The notes beneath the pieces were generated by a model, which was given only the letters and a program-made list of their open reading frames with translations, had not been told where the DNA came from and did no database searches. A stretch of 21,279 nt of DNA from Oppiella nova. Lineage: Eukaryota; Arthropoda; Arachnida; Sarcoptiformes; Oppiidae. The translations under genes were made by a program, and so were the position numbers. The stretch covers positions 1 to 21,279 of the forward strand of contig CAJPVJ010000703.1 of assembly GCA_905397405.1 (NCBI GenBank). The letters run 5' to 3'. Numbering within the stretch: the stretch's first letter is position 1; every line of letters begins with the position of its first letter. Shown piece after piece: positions 9,855 to 18,891 of the stretch.

Positions 9855-10001
9855 AATTATAATACCGGTCGAGTTTTCAACATTTGACCGTTACTTATGA
9901 GCTATAAACTTGTACATTTATCATACCTGACGATATCAATGAAAACACGCATAAAAGTACAAAATCGGCTACAAAATACCATTGAAGCTATTAAATTGTC
10001 A

Positions 10002-10095
10002 AATAATGACAGATATTGAAAATTTAAATACAATTAGCGAGAATATATCTGTGCAGGATATTTTTACAGTATAAGTGAGTTATATAGAGTTGATC
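10002..10095 (+). pseudogene. Copy E relic: coiled-coil C-terminal region
   Basis: The sequence aligns with 7071-7149 of copy B. ATTAGCGAGAATATATCTG, GTGCAGGATATT and TTTACAGTATAAGTGAGTTAT match the B codons for IRENISAQDIVYSTSEL, with stops and a small indel. It follows the GTPase relic on the same strand. Confidence 0.65.
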
Positions 10096-10625
10096 ATTTA
10101 GTTTAGTTAATTGAAATTGTTATATTTATATATAATTTTTTTGTCTATATTATAAATATACAACTTTTTAATTAATTTCTATAATGAATTATACAACGTT
10201 ATTTACTTTATAATTTTGTTAACAATTTAATGATATAAACATCTTATTTATGATAACCGTAACAGCATACTACATACAACTGAAAAGTTTGATAATGGTT
10301 AGCTATCACATTGTCAATAACAACCACATAATATGCTCTACTGCTTTATAATTTATATACAGTTTATTCAAAATGTCTGAAAAAATATTTATTTAATGTT
10401 TTAAAATTAATTGTATTCTTGAAAAATTTACTTATTTAAATGTTTGAAAATGTTATATTCATTTATAAATTTTATTAATACAATACAGCATTTTCATGTC
10501 TATTTATTGTAATAAAGGTTAATCATTACAAAATATTCATACATTTATAAATCCTAATACAGTATTATTAAATATTAATTACTAAGTATTGAACTAACCA
10601 GTTATCATAAAACAATTTAATAAAT
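10096..10625. other. AT-rich region upstream of copy C
   Basis: This interval contains no recognisable gene. It must include the promoter and 5' leader of copy C, but I can mark no specific element in it. Confidence 0.45.
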
Positions 10626-12240
10626 ATGAATGAATTCGAAATAATTAAACAAATTGGCAAGGGCGGTTTTGGTAATGTGTTTAAAGCAATAAACAAATCT
10701 AATGGAAATATTATCGCTATTAAACAAATTGATAGTTCAGGTATGAAAAATATTGAAATAGTAAAATGTAAATCATTAAGAATAAATAAATAAAATATTT
10801 AAATGATGCAAGTAGGGCTGCCACCCGTCCTCCATTTGGAGGATTGTCCTTCAATTAGTCCTTCAAAAACAGTCCTCCCGAGGGTCTCAGGTGAATAATG
10901 TCTTCCCACAGATATTTGTTAAAATAATCCAAATAAGAATTTAATTATCAATAAAATTTGTGAATAAAAATATTTATATTTAATATTACTTGTAATTTGA
11001 TTATAAATTATTTATATACACTATGAATTCAATGTTAGGACAATACTAAGCGTTTTAAACATTATAACAATTGTTACTTATATTATAAGTACATGTGGAA
11101 CAATTATCGAATTGTTTTTATCCTACCAATGTCCTCCAGACCTACTTCAATTTTGACAATTTGTCCTCCCAGGCTCTGAAAATAGGTGGCAGCCCTAGAT
11201 GAAAGTAAAAATCATAAAAACATAATAATTAATTTAATTCTAATTTTAATTTATTTAGCAAGTCTAAAAAATCATTTTCAGTAATACTCTTTAACAAAAA
11301 TTAATATAAACCTAAAAATATTTACTTTTATATTAAGATTTTCATTGAATATTTTAGATTTTAAACCGAAGGAAAAGGAAAGGATTTCAAAAGAAATAGA
11401 TTCATTAACTAAAACTCAATCTATATATGTTGTTGAATTTTACGGTTCATGGTCAGATGGACAATATTATAACATTGCAATGGAATTGTGTAATGACACC
11501 CTTGAAAATATAATACTATTCAAATCCCAAATATTTGGCAGAAAATCAGGTGAACCAATGAATATATTTGAGTATTTCATATCCTGCTTAATATTTCGAC
11601 AATTGTTAGAAAGTGTTCAGTATTTACATGAATTGAATCCACAGATCATTCACAGAGACCTCAAACCAGAAAACGTATTAATTGATATAAACGGTCGGAA
11701 CAATAGATTTATTAAATTATGTGACTTTGGTTTGGCTACTGTTCACGACAAAACTATTCACTACAGACAGTCACAAAAACATACCGCAGATGTGGGTGAT
11801 TACAAATATACGGCGCCTGAAATATTACAGGGTAAAAAATATGGACACAAATCGGATATTTATAACTTATCTACGACAAAACTATTCACTACAGACAGTC
11901 ACAAAAACATACCGCAGATGTGGGTGATTACAAATATACGGCGCCTGAAATATTACAGGGTAAAAAATATGGACACAAATCGGATATTTATAACTTATCT
12001 ATTATTGGTGGCGAAATATTTGACCTCGATTTATGTATGACTGACAGTAAAAGGTGAAAATTATGCTTATATTATTAATTGCAAAATATATTTAACAAGT
12101 TTATTTACATAATAGAGAAGAAATGTACAAGCAAGTTTGTCCAAGTTTAAATTATCCAATTCATGAGTTAGAATCTATTCTTTTGTCAATGCATTTGGTC
12201 CCGCAATGGGATAAACGTCCAGAATGTCGGGAAATATTAG
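10626..12240 (+). CDS. Copy C, protein kinase domain (exons 1, 2 and start of 3)
   Basis: The ATG at 10626 begins MNEFEIIKQIGKGGFGNV. Kinase motifs are the glycine loop GKGGFGNV, AIK with its Lys at residue 33, VVEFYGSWSDG, MELCNDTL, HRDLKPEN, DFGLATV, and then TAPEIL, where copy B has MAPEIL. The duplication at 11745-12000 repeats the activation segment and APE motif in another frame; after it, the original frame resumes as SIIGGEIFDL and reaches the donor at 12054. Exon 3 then opens with EEMYKQVCPSLNYP and ends the domain at WDKRPECREILDKY. As in B, the overall pattern suggests the eIF2-alpha kinase group. Substrate and activator are unknown. Confidence 0.8.
10805..10812. repeat. Left 8-bp target-site duplication of the hAT element
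   Basis: GATGCAAG, matched by GATGAAAG at 11198-11205 with one difference. Confidence 0.85.
10813..11197. mobile_element. Non-autonomous hAT-type transposon
   Basis: Both ends carry the 13-bp perfect terminal inverted repeat TAGGGCTGCCACC (10813-10825 and complement at 11185-11197). The flanks are GATGCAAG (10805-10812) and GATGAAAG (11198-11205), an 8-bp target duplication with one substitution. TIR sequence and 8-bp duplication together fit the hAT superfamily. GTCCTCC occurs near both ends (about 10827, 10872, 11130 and 11163), as expected of subterminal transposase-binding repeats. It encodes no transposase. Confidence 0.9.
11198..11205. repeat. Right 8-bp target-site duplication of the hAT element
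   Basis: GATGAAAG directly follows the terminal CCCTA of the element. Confidence 0.85.
11745..12000 (+). repeat. Perfect 128-bp tandem duplication in the kinase domain
   Basis: Units 11745-11872 and 11873-12000 are identical base for base. The unit runs from HDK (after DFGLATV) through the activation segment and APE to YNLS. Because 128 is not a multiple of three, the second unit is read in a different frame, and the downstream frame is lost until the stop at 12038-12040. Copy B has a single unit at the same place. Perfect identity suggests a very recent event or an assembly artefact. Confidence 0.97.
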
Positions 12241-13138
12241 ATAAATATTTCGATTGGTGTATTAATAAGAATATCATTCTAACTGATCCAGATTTTAAAA
12301 CGATTACTGAAAAACTTCAGCAACATGATAATAAATTTTTCTTTAATATTTTAAAATTTTTTGTTAAATATAAACCAACGTTAATTCATCAAGATTCTGG
12401 ACTATCTGATAAAATTTTAAATAAGAAAGAATTAACGATTTTATTATTGGGTGAGTCCGGTGTGGGTAAGTCCACATTCATCAACGCATTCGCCAATTAC
12501 ATAACATACGAGACATTGGATGAGGCCAAATGTAATCCAATTGTACTGATACCAGGATCATTCATATTAAATGATTTAGAGGCATATAAAGAAGATAAAG
12601 TCACATTTGGAATACAAGTTGTCAGTGACAACGCAAAATCATCCACGACGTATCCAAAGTGTTATAAATTTGAAAGTGGCAATGTTATAATTAAAATAAT
12701 TGATGCACCCAGTTTTTTAAACACGGAAAATGGGAATTTTGGGATTACAAAGAAAGTGTTGGAATTTATTAGTATTTATCGTGAGATTAATGCAATCTGT
12801 GTGCTCTTAAAGGCTAATAACGCGCCAATTAGTAAAATTTTTCAGAATTCATTATTACAGTTGTTCTGGCACTTGAATAAATCGGCGGCCGATAACATAC
12901 TGTTCCTCTTTACCAACGCCCGATCCACCCAATATGCGCCGGGAGATACCGGACCCGCATTAAAACAATTTTTAAGTGACATTAAAGGGGAATATCCGTT
13001 TGTGGACATACCGTACCACAAGAAAACGATCTATTGTTTCGATAACGAGGCCTTTCGGTTCGCAGTGGCGTCGGCACCGCCTAATAACATGGTGTTTGAC
13101 GATACGTTAACACGTGATTACGAAGTCAGTTGGGAAGT
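12241..13138 (+). CDS. Copy C, P-loop GTPase domain (rest of exon 3)
   Basis: After a linker (TITEKLQQHDNKFFFNILKFFV, not conserved beyond B) the domain has ILLLGESGVGKSTFINAFAN, the G1 motif at about residue 339 of the implied product. IPGSF follows, then SSTTYPKCYKF. The G3 region reads IIDAPSFLNTENG, so the DTPG glycine seen in B is replaced by serine. The G4-like LFLFTNARSTQYAPGDTGP and the terminal KKTIYCFDNEAFRFAVA are conserved with B. The donor at 13139 (GTATGTAT after SWE) makes codons beyond it to the stop at 13175 intronic. The altered G3 might impair hydrolysis or switching. That is an inference from the motif alone. Confidence 0.82.
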
Positions 13139-13507
13139 GTATGTATTTGCTATCATGTTAACATTGCTTACATAATGCAGTAATTATCAGGGTCTAATAG
13201 ATATAATCATTTTAATATTTAGTTATGTAAGAATATTAAAAATAATGACTAAGATTAATTTTTTATAAATAAATAATATCAACGCTTAAATTTATTAAAA
13301 TAATTGTATGATTATATTCATATTATTTACGATATTACTGTACCATAGTAAAATTTAAAAATGAATAGTTTGCAACGTCCAATTCTTAATAATTACATTA
13401 ATTGTGATTATTAAATTATTCTATATTATATTTACAGTCTTAACCTAGCATAAAAAATTCATAAACTATTATTATTAAATAATAATTTTATTTTATAATT
13501 AACACAG
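13139..13507 (+). other. Intron 3 of copy C
   Basis: Phase 2 intron with donor GTATGTAT and acceptor TTAACACAG (13499-13507), equivalent to 5899-6257 in copy B. It is AT-rich with no embedded element visible. Confidence 0.8.
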
Positions 13508-14684
13508 ATCTGTCAAGGAGTGCGATCGACTCTTGGAGCGAATCATATCCCTGTCCCCTCACATAGTGATGGAAACCCTATCTCTCAATAACGCCAAACA
13601 ACACATAATTTTATTGACCCAACCGTTGGCAGACATCGCCAAAAATATCTCGGATAATGTGTACGAGTGCGAACGACGCAAACGAAAGATTTACGAATTC
13701 ACGGATGATATAAACCATCTCCAGAAGGACCTGTATATCCCTTCCGTGGACATCGAATCGGAACCATTAGATCAGCCGAAGATTGTTTGCGGTGACAAGA
13801 AGTGCTGCACTCAAGAGAATATCAACGGAAACATTAAGACCCATTTCAAAACCAATTGCCATTCACCTTGCTACTTGACATATAGCGACGGCAATATTTT
13901 GGGCAATAAGGGTTTACTCGACTGCAAGGCGTCCAATAAGTACGAGAGGACAGGACCCGATCGTTGGGATTACCCTAAAAATATGGTGCCGGATACTAAT
14001 ATTGAGCTCAACAAAGATGGTAAAATGTTATTGCATACGGTAAGTACAACTAAATCGGACAAGTGTTTCGGGTGCGGCCACTCCTTTCAAACGCACCTAC
14101 ATATCAATTTCGAGACAAAGATCGTGAAGAAACAGGTCCGGGATGAGAGCAAGTATAAGCGTATAACTACCGTCAAAGAAATGACCCTGGCTCAAGATGA
14201 GCAAATTAAAAAGCTTGAAATTACAATCGAAGAATTGTCCAAGGAAAATCATATTATAACAAAAGCTATGGCTAAGTTTGCGAGTTTCATTAAAAATAAT
14301 GCCCTGACACCTTCTAACGATGTGTTTGAGGATTACGTGAAATTTATCATTAAAAATGAAGAACAAGCAGGCAACTTTGATGGAAGTAGCAGTAGGGTGA
14401 CCATCGACAAATTGACGCAAATGCTGAAACAGTATGAATACGATAAAGTTATATTGGATGCCATGAAGAAAAGCGACCATGGATCTATATGGGTTGAGGA
14501 TATCGAACAGATTATCAAACAACTTTGTGGATTAAAGTGGAATGGAAAAGCTATTAAAAAGCTTTTGGCCTCACAAATACAGTCCAAGGATCAGAGTCAT
14601 GCTCAAAATGAGCTGGTTATTAGTTGTGGACATCCGACTACTTCTGTTGGAAAACTGAATGCGTTTTGGAATAAGATTTTCTAA
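13508..14684 (+). CDS. Copy C, Cys/His-rich and coiled-coil C-terminal exon
   Basis: Open for its full length, it starts SVKECDRLLERI, then ETLSLNNAK and LTQPLADIAKNI. The Cys/His segment holds VCGDKKCC, then NCHSPCYL, LLDC, and CFGCGHSFQTHLHI, giving up to ten Cys/His positions that could bind metal. The following part (DEQIKKLEITIEELSKEN and onward) is rich in Lys, Glu and Leu in heptad-like order, a likely coiled coil, and ends ...LNAFWNKIF. This is the only copy in which the whole exon is open without a frameshift. It serves as the reference for A, B and D. It needs the upstream exons for a start, although an internal Met at 13533 could begin a separate product. Confidence 0.85.
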
Positions 14685-14748
14685 AGTTTTAATTAATATT
14701 ACCTTTTTGAATATTTTAATAATTAATTATAAATTTTACCATAAATTT

Positions 14749-14754
14749 AATAAA
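14749..14754 (+). promoter_or_regulatory. Candidate polyadenylation signal of copy C
   Basis: AATAAA lies about 65 bases after the stop codon at 14684, a normal distance. In AT-rich DNA such hexamers are frequent, so support is limited. Confidence 0.35.
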
Positions 14755-14911
14755 TCTGTCTTTTAATTATATTGTTATAACAAGATGTCTAGTAATAATT
14801 ATTTTATTATTTAGTTTATCTATTGAATAATATATGCATTGAATGAAATTTTTATAATTTCTATTTTGACTTTAAATAAACCCTTTAAAAATAAAAATAT
14901 TACTAATTATT

Positions 14912-15316
14912 GAGTGTCATTTTCTGTACAACTCATCTATTTAAACCCTCACGATTATAGTTTAGCCATGCTAAATTAAAAATATCAGGGTCCGATAATC
15001 TATGTGAAAGTGGTATGGTCATAATGGGTAATCAGATTTCCGATATTTCTATGATTTTCAAAGTTTTTATATCATTATTCAATTTTTTACATTACTTATC
15101 ATCTAAAAGTGAGCCATAAAAATAATTAATTAATTTACACCAAATACCTAATGAGTTTGCATAGAGAGTTATACGAATATCGGAAACTTGCCCATTGTTT
15201 AAGACCAAACCACTTTCCCATAGATTATCGGACCCGGATATTCGTAATTTAGCATGGCTAAACTATATAATCATGTAGGTTTTAATTAGATAAGAGTTAT
15301 ATGGAAAATGACACTC
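14912..15316. mobile_element. Long-TIR MITE-like element, about 405 bp
   Basis: Two inverted arms of about 145 nt (14912-15056 and about 15170-15316) start with GAGTGTCATTTTC on both strands. They share a perfect 21-nt block containing AGTTTAGCCATGCTAAATTA, then GGGTCCGATAATCTATG and TTTCCGATATT. The central 110 bases are AT-rich and non-coding. The exact ends and target duplication are unclear: the flanks read ATT before the left end and AAT after the right. No transposase is present, so it would be a non-autonomous DNA element. Confidence 0.85.
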
Positions 15317-16312
15317 CAATGTAAGTTTATACAATAAATGTAGAAAATAAATTAAAACTACGAAAATATTTTTAATTTATAGCACAAATAAAATTAATGC
15401 TACCCATTATTTTATATTAACTTTGATTTCAGTTCATAGTCTGCTAGCAACAGTTAGACTCTAATTTAATAATAGTGAGATTTTTAAAAATAATTCATCA
15501 TTTTTAAAAATTAATCATGTATTAATGACTAAGTTCAATGCATGAATTTCAACTCATGCTTACAATTACTATATAACAAAATTTATTGTATTATGAGTCT
15601 TAAGGTAAGATCAGCCAGTTCCACGTATTACAAATTATTAAAAATAGTAATACTTATAGCATTACTAAATGTGAATGCTACCTATTTTTGAAACTTAAAG
15701 TTAAGATTCTTAACACTAACTTAATAAAAGTATTATAATTTTTTAGTACACTGAGCGTATTTGACCATTGTCAAGGGCATTTAGAAATATTTGAACATGT
15801 TTGGAAAAACAATTTTTATTTAAATTATCTCAGAATTAAATGTAAACATTTCTGTATTTAATTGGAGAGATAAGTTTAATTAAACAATATTTAAAACTAT
15901 AATTTAAATTTTTAGAATAAAAAATAAAAATATACTCATATACTAATAGATATTTTTAATGCTATAAATTATAATAATGTATTACTAAATAAAGCAAAGT
16001 ATAAACTCTATATATTTAAACAAAAATTTTATATTAAAGAACTGTAATTTGAAACTTTTCACTACGTCAAATAAGGCAAGTTATTTGAAATTAAAAACTT
16101 TTTGAAACTAAGTTTATAGTTGAATTCTTATTAAATGTATTTTAACCACCAAACATTTATGTAATATAATAATAGAATAATTAGATTATCAAACTTTATT
16201 TTTAATATTGATAGTTATTATGTTATTTGAACCAAGTTTTCCGTTTCAACTTATTTCCTTTGCATTTAAACACTGATTACTGTGAGAAATAACTATTAAT
16301 TTTATAGTCGCT
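15317..16312. other. AT-rich intergenic region
   Basis: No coding homology, long repeat or transposon end is recognisable. A faint resemblance to the GTPase relic near 16056-16090 is too weak to call. Confidence 0.4.
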
Positions 16313-16390
16313 ATAGATTGTAATTTACAACACTTTTCGCCTACCGTTCCCTCAAAATAACATGGAGTTGTTTAACGTTTGAAAGCCAAA

Positions 16391-16576
16391 ATGCATCGAC
16401 AAATGAGGAAGGTATTTACTATGTTTTACTGTTATTTTTATATTTATTAAAATAAAATTAACCTGTAACTTTTGTTTAATGAAATAAGTTCTGTAAGAGC
16501 TTCACGCGAACTGGAGCAAAAGTTAGCCCTACCTTATGATATAAGTGACCCTGTAACACCACCAACAGTAAATTAA
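16391..16576 (+). CDS. Unrecognised small spliced gene candidate
   Basis: Between 16320 and 16580 base composition rises above the flanks. ATG at 16391 gives MHRQMRK up to a good donor (G/GTATTT at 16411/16412), and AG at 16487-16488 could be an acceptor. A non-repetitive frame then reads SVRASRELEQKLALPYDISD and ends PVTPPTVN with a stop at 16574-16576. The phases do not agree: the ATG exon is phase 0, while this frame needs two carried bases. Either the first exon is misjudged, there is another 5' exon, or the frame is fortuitous. I do not recognise the protein. Confidence 0.2.
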
Positions 16577-17086
16577 AGGCCATAAATACAATTAACCTAT
16601 TATATCTACATGCTAAAATTAACTATATTTTATGAATTTAACTCTCGATTATGAATTTAGCTGGCTAAAGTAAGTCAATTTTACAAATTAATAGTTCATT
16701 TATATTAAAACATTTAATATTATATTAAAAATATCAAAATTTTTAAAAAGTAATATATATTAAAAATGATTTACAACTTATTTTATTACAACTTAGGAAA
16801 GTTCTTCACAAAAATTGAGTAAAATATATAAACTTAAAAAATATCACGTTTATTAGATATAATTCAAAGTTCTAATGATATGATTCTTTTAATAGTATAT
16901 TGAGCTACTATGCGCATACATTGTTATCCGGGACAAATTAACAGTGTTAGACATATAATCCGGGACATATTATAGCATCAGTCATTATTGAGATTAATGT
17001 TAAAATGATCAAAGTATTGTCACTCATAATGTGGTCCGGAATGGCTTCAGTGTGCATATAGTATATATAGAGATTATAAATAGAAT
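16577..17086. other. AT-rich intergenic region upstream of copy D
   Basis: ATCCGGGACA occurs twice (about 16926-16936 and 16958-16968), within similar contexts. Nothing else is identified. Confidence 0.4.
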
Positions 17087-17301
17087 TAATATTAAGTGGA
17101 GAAAATATACTGTTTTTAGGCAATTTAGATCAAGTATAACAAACCTAACTTGATCTCTCTTGATACCAATGATAAGCAACATTATATTGACCCCTTACAT
17201 TATCATATTACATCTACAGGGTTTAGTGAATAGATGTTCACTCAAACTATATTAAACTCAAATCTCATTTAAAAGGTGTATTCTCCACTCAATATTGAAT
17301 C
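17087..17301. mobile_element. Possible short TIR element upstream of copy D
   Basis: The left end AATATTAAGTGGAGAA (about 17088-17103) is inverted at the right as TTCTCCACTCAATATT (17281-17296), about 14 of 16 matching. The interior has a small palindrome GATCAAGT/ACTTGATC around 17129-17156. Ends and target duplication are not clear. Confidence 0.4.
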
Positions 17302-17386
17302 TAGCTATAAATTTCATATTTTGAAATTATACCATTATACTGTAGTTATTTTTATTATAATTTCGCAATAACAATACAAATAATAG

Positions 17387-18661
17387 TTCAATCAAAGAAT
17401 GCGATCGACTACTGGAGCACATATTATCCCTTTCCCCTCACAAAGTGATGGACATCCTATCCCTCAATAACGCCAAACAGACTATACTTCTATTGACTCA
17501 ACCATTGGCGGACATCGCGAACAATATCGCCGATAATGTAAAGCAATGTGAGATACATAAGCGTCGGATCAATGAATTCACGGGCGATATCCAGGAGCTG
17601 GAAAACGAGCTCTACTTGCCATCAGTGGAAATGGTGTCCACAGAACTTGATAGTCCTAAAACAGTGTGCCGGCACAGAGCTTGTTGCTCACGCGAAACAC
17701 ATAATGGCCAGGTAGCAATAAACTATAAAAGTGAATGTCATTCACCATGCTACTTGGACTTCAGCGATGGTAATATTATAGGTAGTAAGGGTCTACTTGA
17801 TTGCCAGGCGTTTAATAAGTGGGTTCGATCAGGGCCTGATTCATATTTTCACCCTAGTCTATTACGACCAGATGATCAGGGCAAGGTAAATATTAAATTA
17901 GTTATGAACTGCATTAAAAATTTACTTAGTATATTAAAATACTAGATAACATTAATTTATAAACGACATTAACAATGACATTCTTAATATTACACTTTAA
18001 TCATGGCCATTTAACAGGTACAAGAGAACGGGCTCATATGGGGCTGTAAAATGAACCGGAATAAATCGACCAACTGCTTTCAATGTGTCATAGTTACCAG
18101 GATCATCTCTACCTGAAGTTTGTTACAGTTTTCGAGACCAAACGTCTGAGAGATGAGACGGCATTCAAACGGCTGAGTGTGGCGTCGGTGGCCACTGAGG
18201 TCCGGGAGTGCCACGTACAGGAACTGGAGCTCAAGATTAGTGAACTCACGGAGGAAATGGATGCTATCACGAAATGTATGGCCAATTTTGCGTGTTTTCT
18301 CAAACAAAATTCACTGACGCCTATGAACGACCCCTTTGAGGACTACCTGCGCCATCTGATTGACACCGAAAGCGGTAATGATTTAGAAACTACTGGTGAA
18401 AATCCGGAGCCGTTGGACAGCCTACTTGATAGGTATAAACGTGAGAAATGTTTGATTGAGGAATTAATGGTGGATGGGAACGGTAACTCTGAGGGACTGT
18501 TATGGTTAGCGGATATATATGAAAGTATTGATAAGGTCTGCATGCTCAAATGGAATGGAAATATCATCAAGCATCAATTGAATAGTCACCGTGAATACAA
18601 ATCTAGGTGCCACGACTATTATAATGTGGTTAATTGTGATGTACCCAATTTTGATTTTTAA
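17387..18661 (+). pseudogene. Copy D: Cys/His-rich and coiled-coil C-terminal part only
   Basis: The acceptor at 17385-17386 is followed by SIKECDRLLEHIL, LSLNNAKQT and LTQPLADIANNI. The metal-binding segment is well kept: TVCRHRACC, ECHSPCYLDFSDG, GLLDC. An intron (17886-18017, GTAAAT..TTAACAG, phase 0) interrupts it; copy C has no intron there. The second exon starts VQENGLIWG and reaches CFQC, where one G is missing compared with the expected CGHSYQDH, so the frame shifts at about 18083-18087 and would stop within ten codons. Homology continues in the frame of 18083-18661 to a stop at 18659-18661. No kinase or GTPase exon occurs in the 2.7 kb between copy C and this exon, so D is a 3' fragment or has lost its N-terminal exons. 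The last codons (VPNFDF) come from the adjoining repeat block R2. Confidence 0.8.
17886..18017 (+). other. Copy-D-specific intron
   Basis: A 132-nt phase 0 intron with donor AAG/GTAAAT and acceptor TTAACAG/GT lies in the Cys-rich region at a point where copy C is continuous. Copies A and B have lost the surrounding segment and are uninformative. Confidence 0.65.
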
Positions 18662-18891
18662 ATTAGATAATTGGTTTTCTATAATTTATTATATTTAAAT
18701 GAACAGGTTAGTAAGAATGATTTAAAATGTCTTGATCGAGAAAATAAGTTTATGATGATTTATATATTAATTACAATTAATGCCTGCACATGATTAATTT
18801 GTTTGCCTACTAACATTATATGAAGAACACTGACATTATATGAAAATTTTTATCGGTATTATAAGCTAAATAAAGTATACATAAATAAAAA

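Larger units (their letters stand above)
9455..9987 (+). pseudogene. Copy E relic: GTPase domain
   Basis: The stretch ending in CTCGATGAGGCTACTCGTGA aligns without gaps over 47 bases with the part of copy C that encodes FINAFANYITYETLDEA. Next, ATACCGGTCGAGTTTTC encodes IPVEFS, matching CQIPVNF in B, and then CAAAATCGGCTACAAAATACC matches QSATQYP. Many stops (TGA, TAA) and small indels break the frame. The relic is interrupted by the 126-bp repeat and 179-bp spacer. It corresponds to the region between G1 and G3 in copy B, and no DTPG or FTN motif remains. Confidence 0.7.
8920..9988 (+). repeat. Duplicated block R, first copy (R1)
   Basis: From AATTTTGATTTTTAAATTAG at 8920 to ATTGAAG near 9987 the sequence is nearly identical to 18647-19402. 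It includes a fold-back (9164-9357) and a degenerate GTPase fragment (about 9455-9987). R1 is longer than R2 because a 126-bp segment occurs twice, separated by 179 bp absent from R2. The few substitutions (for example CTTCATCG here and CTTGATCG in R2) suggest a recent copy event. Homology starts abruptly in both copies, with unrelated sequence upstream. Confidence 0.85.
10741..11357 (+). other. Intron 1 of copy C
   Basis: Donor GTATGAAA and acceptor ATTTTAG (11351-11357) lie at the same phase as in copy B. The intron is longer than its counterpart because a 385-bp transposon occupies 10813-11197; without it and one target duplication the intron would be 224 nt. An ATG at 11345 inside the acceptor region lengthens the apparent frame but is not a start. 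Confidence 0.8.
10626..14684 (+). pseudogene. Copy C: four-exon kinase-GTPase-coiled-coil gene, one lesion
   Basis: The exons are 10626-10740, 11358-12053, 12116-13138 and 13508-14684, with introns of 617, 62 and 369 nt. This is the most complete copy. The only visible lesion is a perfect 128-bp tandem duplication (11745-12000) in the kinase domain. It shifts the frame, which then stops at 12038-12040. If one repeat unit is discounted the four exons total exactly 2883 nt, or 961 codons with the stop, and all intron phases equal those of copy B. The implied product of 960 residues has a kinase at about 1-270, a linker, a GTPase at about 335-565, a Cys/His-rich segment at about 660-765, and a coiled-coil tail. 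I label it a pseudogene on the sequence as given, but an allele without the duplication, or an assembly error, would make it an intact gene. Confidence 0.75.

Noticed and set aside
14097-14587. Minus-strand open frames opposite the C-terminal exon of C
   Set aside because: These are shadows of a conserved plus-strand exon, as are the minus frames at 623-889, 5192-5404 and 18080-18570.
16056-16090. Possible further GTPase relic (ACTACGTCAAATAAGGCAAG)
   Set aside because: The resemblance to the relic in block R is short, needs gaps, and has no supporting sequence on either side.
16917-16973. Repeat of ATCCGGGACA as a CRISPR-like or satellite array
   Set aside because: There are only two units, and nothing else about the locus is array-like; the genome is eukaryotic.
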